NCBI RefSeq assembly: GCF_029227915.1
Contig: NC_079877.1
Coordinates: 34,189,851-34,253,850, forward strand
Reading direction: 5' to 3'
Source: Hydractinia symbiolongicarpus
Taxonomy: Eukaryota > Cnidaria > Hydrozoa > Anthoathecata > Hydractiniidae
Length of the DNA stretch: 64,000 bases
Each line of letters begins with the position of its first letter. Within the stretch, counting starts at the first letter, position 1. Both the position numbers and the translations under genes were made by a program. Below are positions 62,960 to 64,000 of this stretch, in pieces. Under the pieces are notes generated by a model. The model had not been told where the DNA came from. It made no database searches and saw only the letters and a list, made by a program, of their open reading frames with translations.

Positions 62960-64000
62960 ATACATGTTGGTACGAATGTGTGACGCAACCGTTGTAACTC
63001 AAACGGATTGACACCGTTAGAAAGTCAATGAATTGTAGTTTTTCAAACTGTCTCTATTTCTTCGGCGCGCGATAACGGCTAGGATTGGTCCCACAGTACA
63101 AAATGACTTATTTATCTTAATTTTTAAATAAAGCGTTACCACAGCGCCCAGTGTAACCGGTGAGTTACATCAATCATGTCAAATTAAGGAGAATGTTATT
63201 TCTTGGCGCCCAAGTGTCTCACTTATAACATTTATAAGGTCAAAGTCCAAAATCAGTTCATTTAAGTCGCACAGTCAAACATTTTACAGTTAAAAGCGAT
63301 GCAACCTAGTAATATCCGAATACTTTCGCTAAATACATGTTGGTACGAATATGTGACGCAACCGTTGTAACTCAAACGGATTGACAGCGTTAGAAAGTCA
63401 ATGAAATGGAGTTTTTGAAACTGTCTCTATATCTTCAGCGCGCGCTAACGGCTAGGATTGGTCCCACAGTAAAAATGACTTATTTATATAAATTTTTAAA
63501 TGAATCGCTACCACAGGGTCCAGTGTAATCGCTGAGTTCCGGCAATCATGTCAAATTAAGAAGAATGTTCTTTCTTGGAGTCCAATTGTCTCATTTATCA
63601 CACTTATGAGGTCACAATTCAAAGTTAGTTCAATTAAATCCCACAGTCAATCGTTTCACTGCTAGAAGCGATGCAACCTAGTGATATCAGAAAAACATCG
63701 TTAATACATGTTGGCACGAATATGTGACGCAACTGTTGTAACTTAAACGGATTGACACCGTTAGAAAGTCAATGAAATGTGGTTTTTGAAACTGTCTCTA
63801 TTTCTTCGGCGCGCGATAACGGCTAGGATTGGTCTCACAGTAAAAAAAGACTTATTTATCTTAATTTTTAAATAAAGCGCTACCACGGCGCCCAGTGTAA
63901 TCGCTGAGTTCCAGCAATCATGTCAAATTAAGAAGAATGTTATTTCTTGGAGTCCAATTGTCTCACTTATAACATTTATAAGGTCAAAGTCCAAAATAAG
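62960..64000. repeat. Third, condensed round of the six-monomer unit, cut by the window end
   Basis: Starts: 62960, 63333 and 63704 (297 bases present). Monomer 170 begins like 155 ('gttacatcaatc', 'aaggagaatg') and switches near 63,200 to the end of monomer 157 ('cttggcgcccaagtg'). Monomer 171 equals 158. Monomer 172 has a few bases of the 159 class ('ggcacgaat', 'gtaacttaaacgg'), with 'gtgacgcaactg' and all later sequence from the 160 class. The array continues past 64000. Confidence 0.85.

Larger units (their letters stand above)
1..64000. repeat. Tandem satellite array, ~372-bp monomer, 171 full copies plus one partial
   Basis: Using the recurring start 'atacatg' (with variants atacatt, atgcatt, gtacatg) as phase zero, successive starts fall at 1, 374, 747, 1120, 1491, 1861 and so on to 63704, and fill the window without gaps. 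Spacing is 370-375 bp except for two monomers (354 and 424 bp). All copies have the same orientation. No unique sequence, mobile element or gene interrupts them, and both ends of the window lie inside the array. Hand count of 46561-46920 gives about 36% G+C and no CpG shortage. A centromeric or pericentromeric location is inferred from length, purity and higher-order structure. The satellite family is not recognised. The phase is my choice, so position 1 being a monomer start has no biological meaning. Confidence 0.98.

Noticed and set aside
1-64000. CRISPR array
   Set aside because: The repeat unit is the whole 372 bp with no unique spacers between short repeats, and no cas genes are present.
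1-64000. Tandem gene cluster (5S rRNA, tRNA, histone or snRNA type)
   Set aside because: No tRNA- or 5S-like internal promoter boxes, no conserved RNA sequence and no long reading frame can be seen in the monomer.
1-64000. Transposon terminal repeats or an LTR-like origin for the monomer
   Set aside because: No target-site duplications, terminal inverted repeats of useful length, or transposase or reverse-transcriptase fragments are visible in any copy.

Overview
The window is one uninterrupted block of tandem satellite DNA. I could lay monomer boundaries end to end across all 64,000 bases. There are 171 complete monomers and a final partial one (63704-64000), all head to tail in the same orientation. 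Nearly all are 370-375 bp, with a mode of 372-373. No protein-coding gene, RNA gene, transposon, CRISPR array or unique flanking sequence is visible. The monomer is AT-rich: 129 G+C in the 360 bases from 46561 to 46920, about 36%. CpG is not depleted there (observed/expected close to 1 by hand count). A long, homogenised, transposon-free array points to eukaryotic centromeric or pericentromeric heterochromatin. Retained CpG fits a genome with little cytosine methylation, such as many invertebrates, but this is inference. I do not recognise the satellite family or the species.

The monomers belong to several variant classes that recombine with one another. From left to right: a mixed block (1-3350); two versions of a nine-monomer unit (3351-10771); a block rich in 'tacgatt'-headed monomers with dimer repeats (10772-21255); a block with 745-bp dimer repeats (21256-26844); a ten-monomer and then nine-monomer higher-order repeat (26845-33913); a dimer duplication (33542-35027); a condensed second version of the 21-28 kb region, including a trimer duplication (35028-39492); and the right-hand part (39493-64000). 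The right-hand part is built from near-identical higher-order units with periods of 3355, 3350/2606 and 2233 bp. One stretch of it (40239-44706) reappears about 16 kb downstream (56259-59981).

Higher-order copies are often joined inside a monomer, at matching positions, giving chimeric monomers. This is the signature of unequal crossover or gene conversion. Two events break the register: a 19-bp deletion near 7512, and a 55-bp segment copied into 15117-15171 from another part of the monomer. Inside each monomer there are a 17-bp motif repeated at an offset of 111 bp, a set of AACGG/CCGTT arms, and short dyads. The open frames of 62-86 codons are by-products of one or two monomer classes and are not called as genes.
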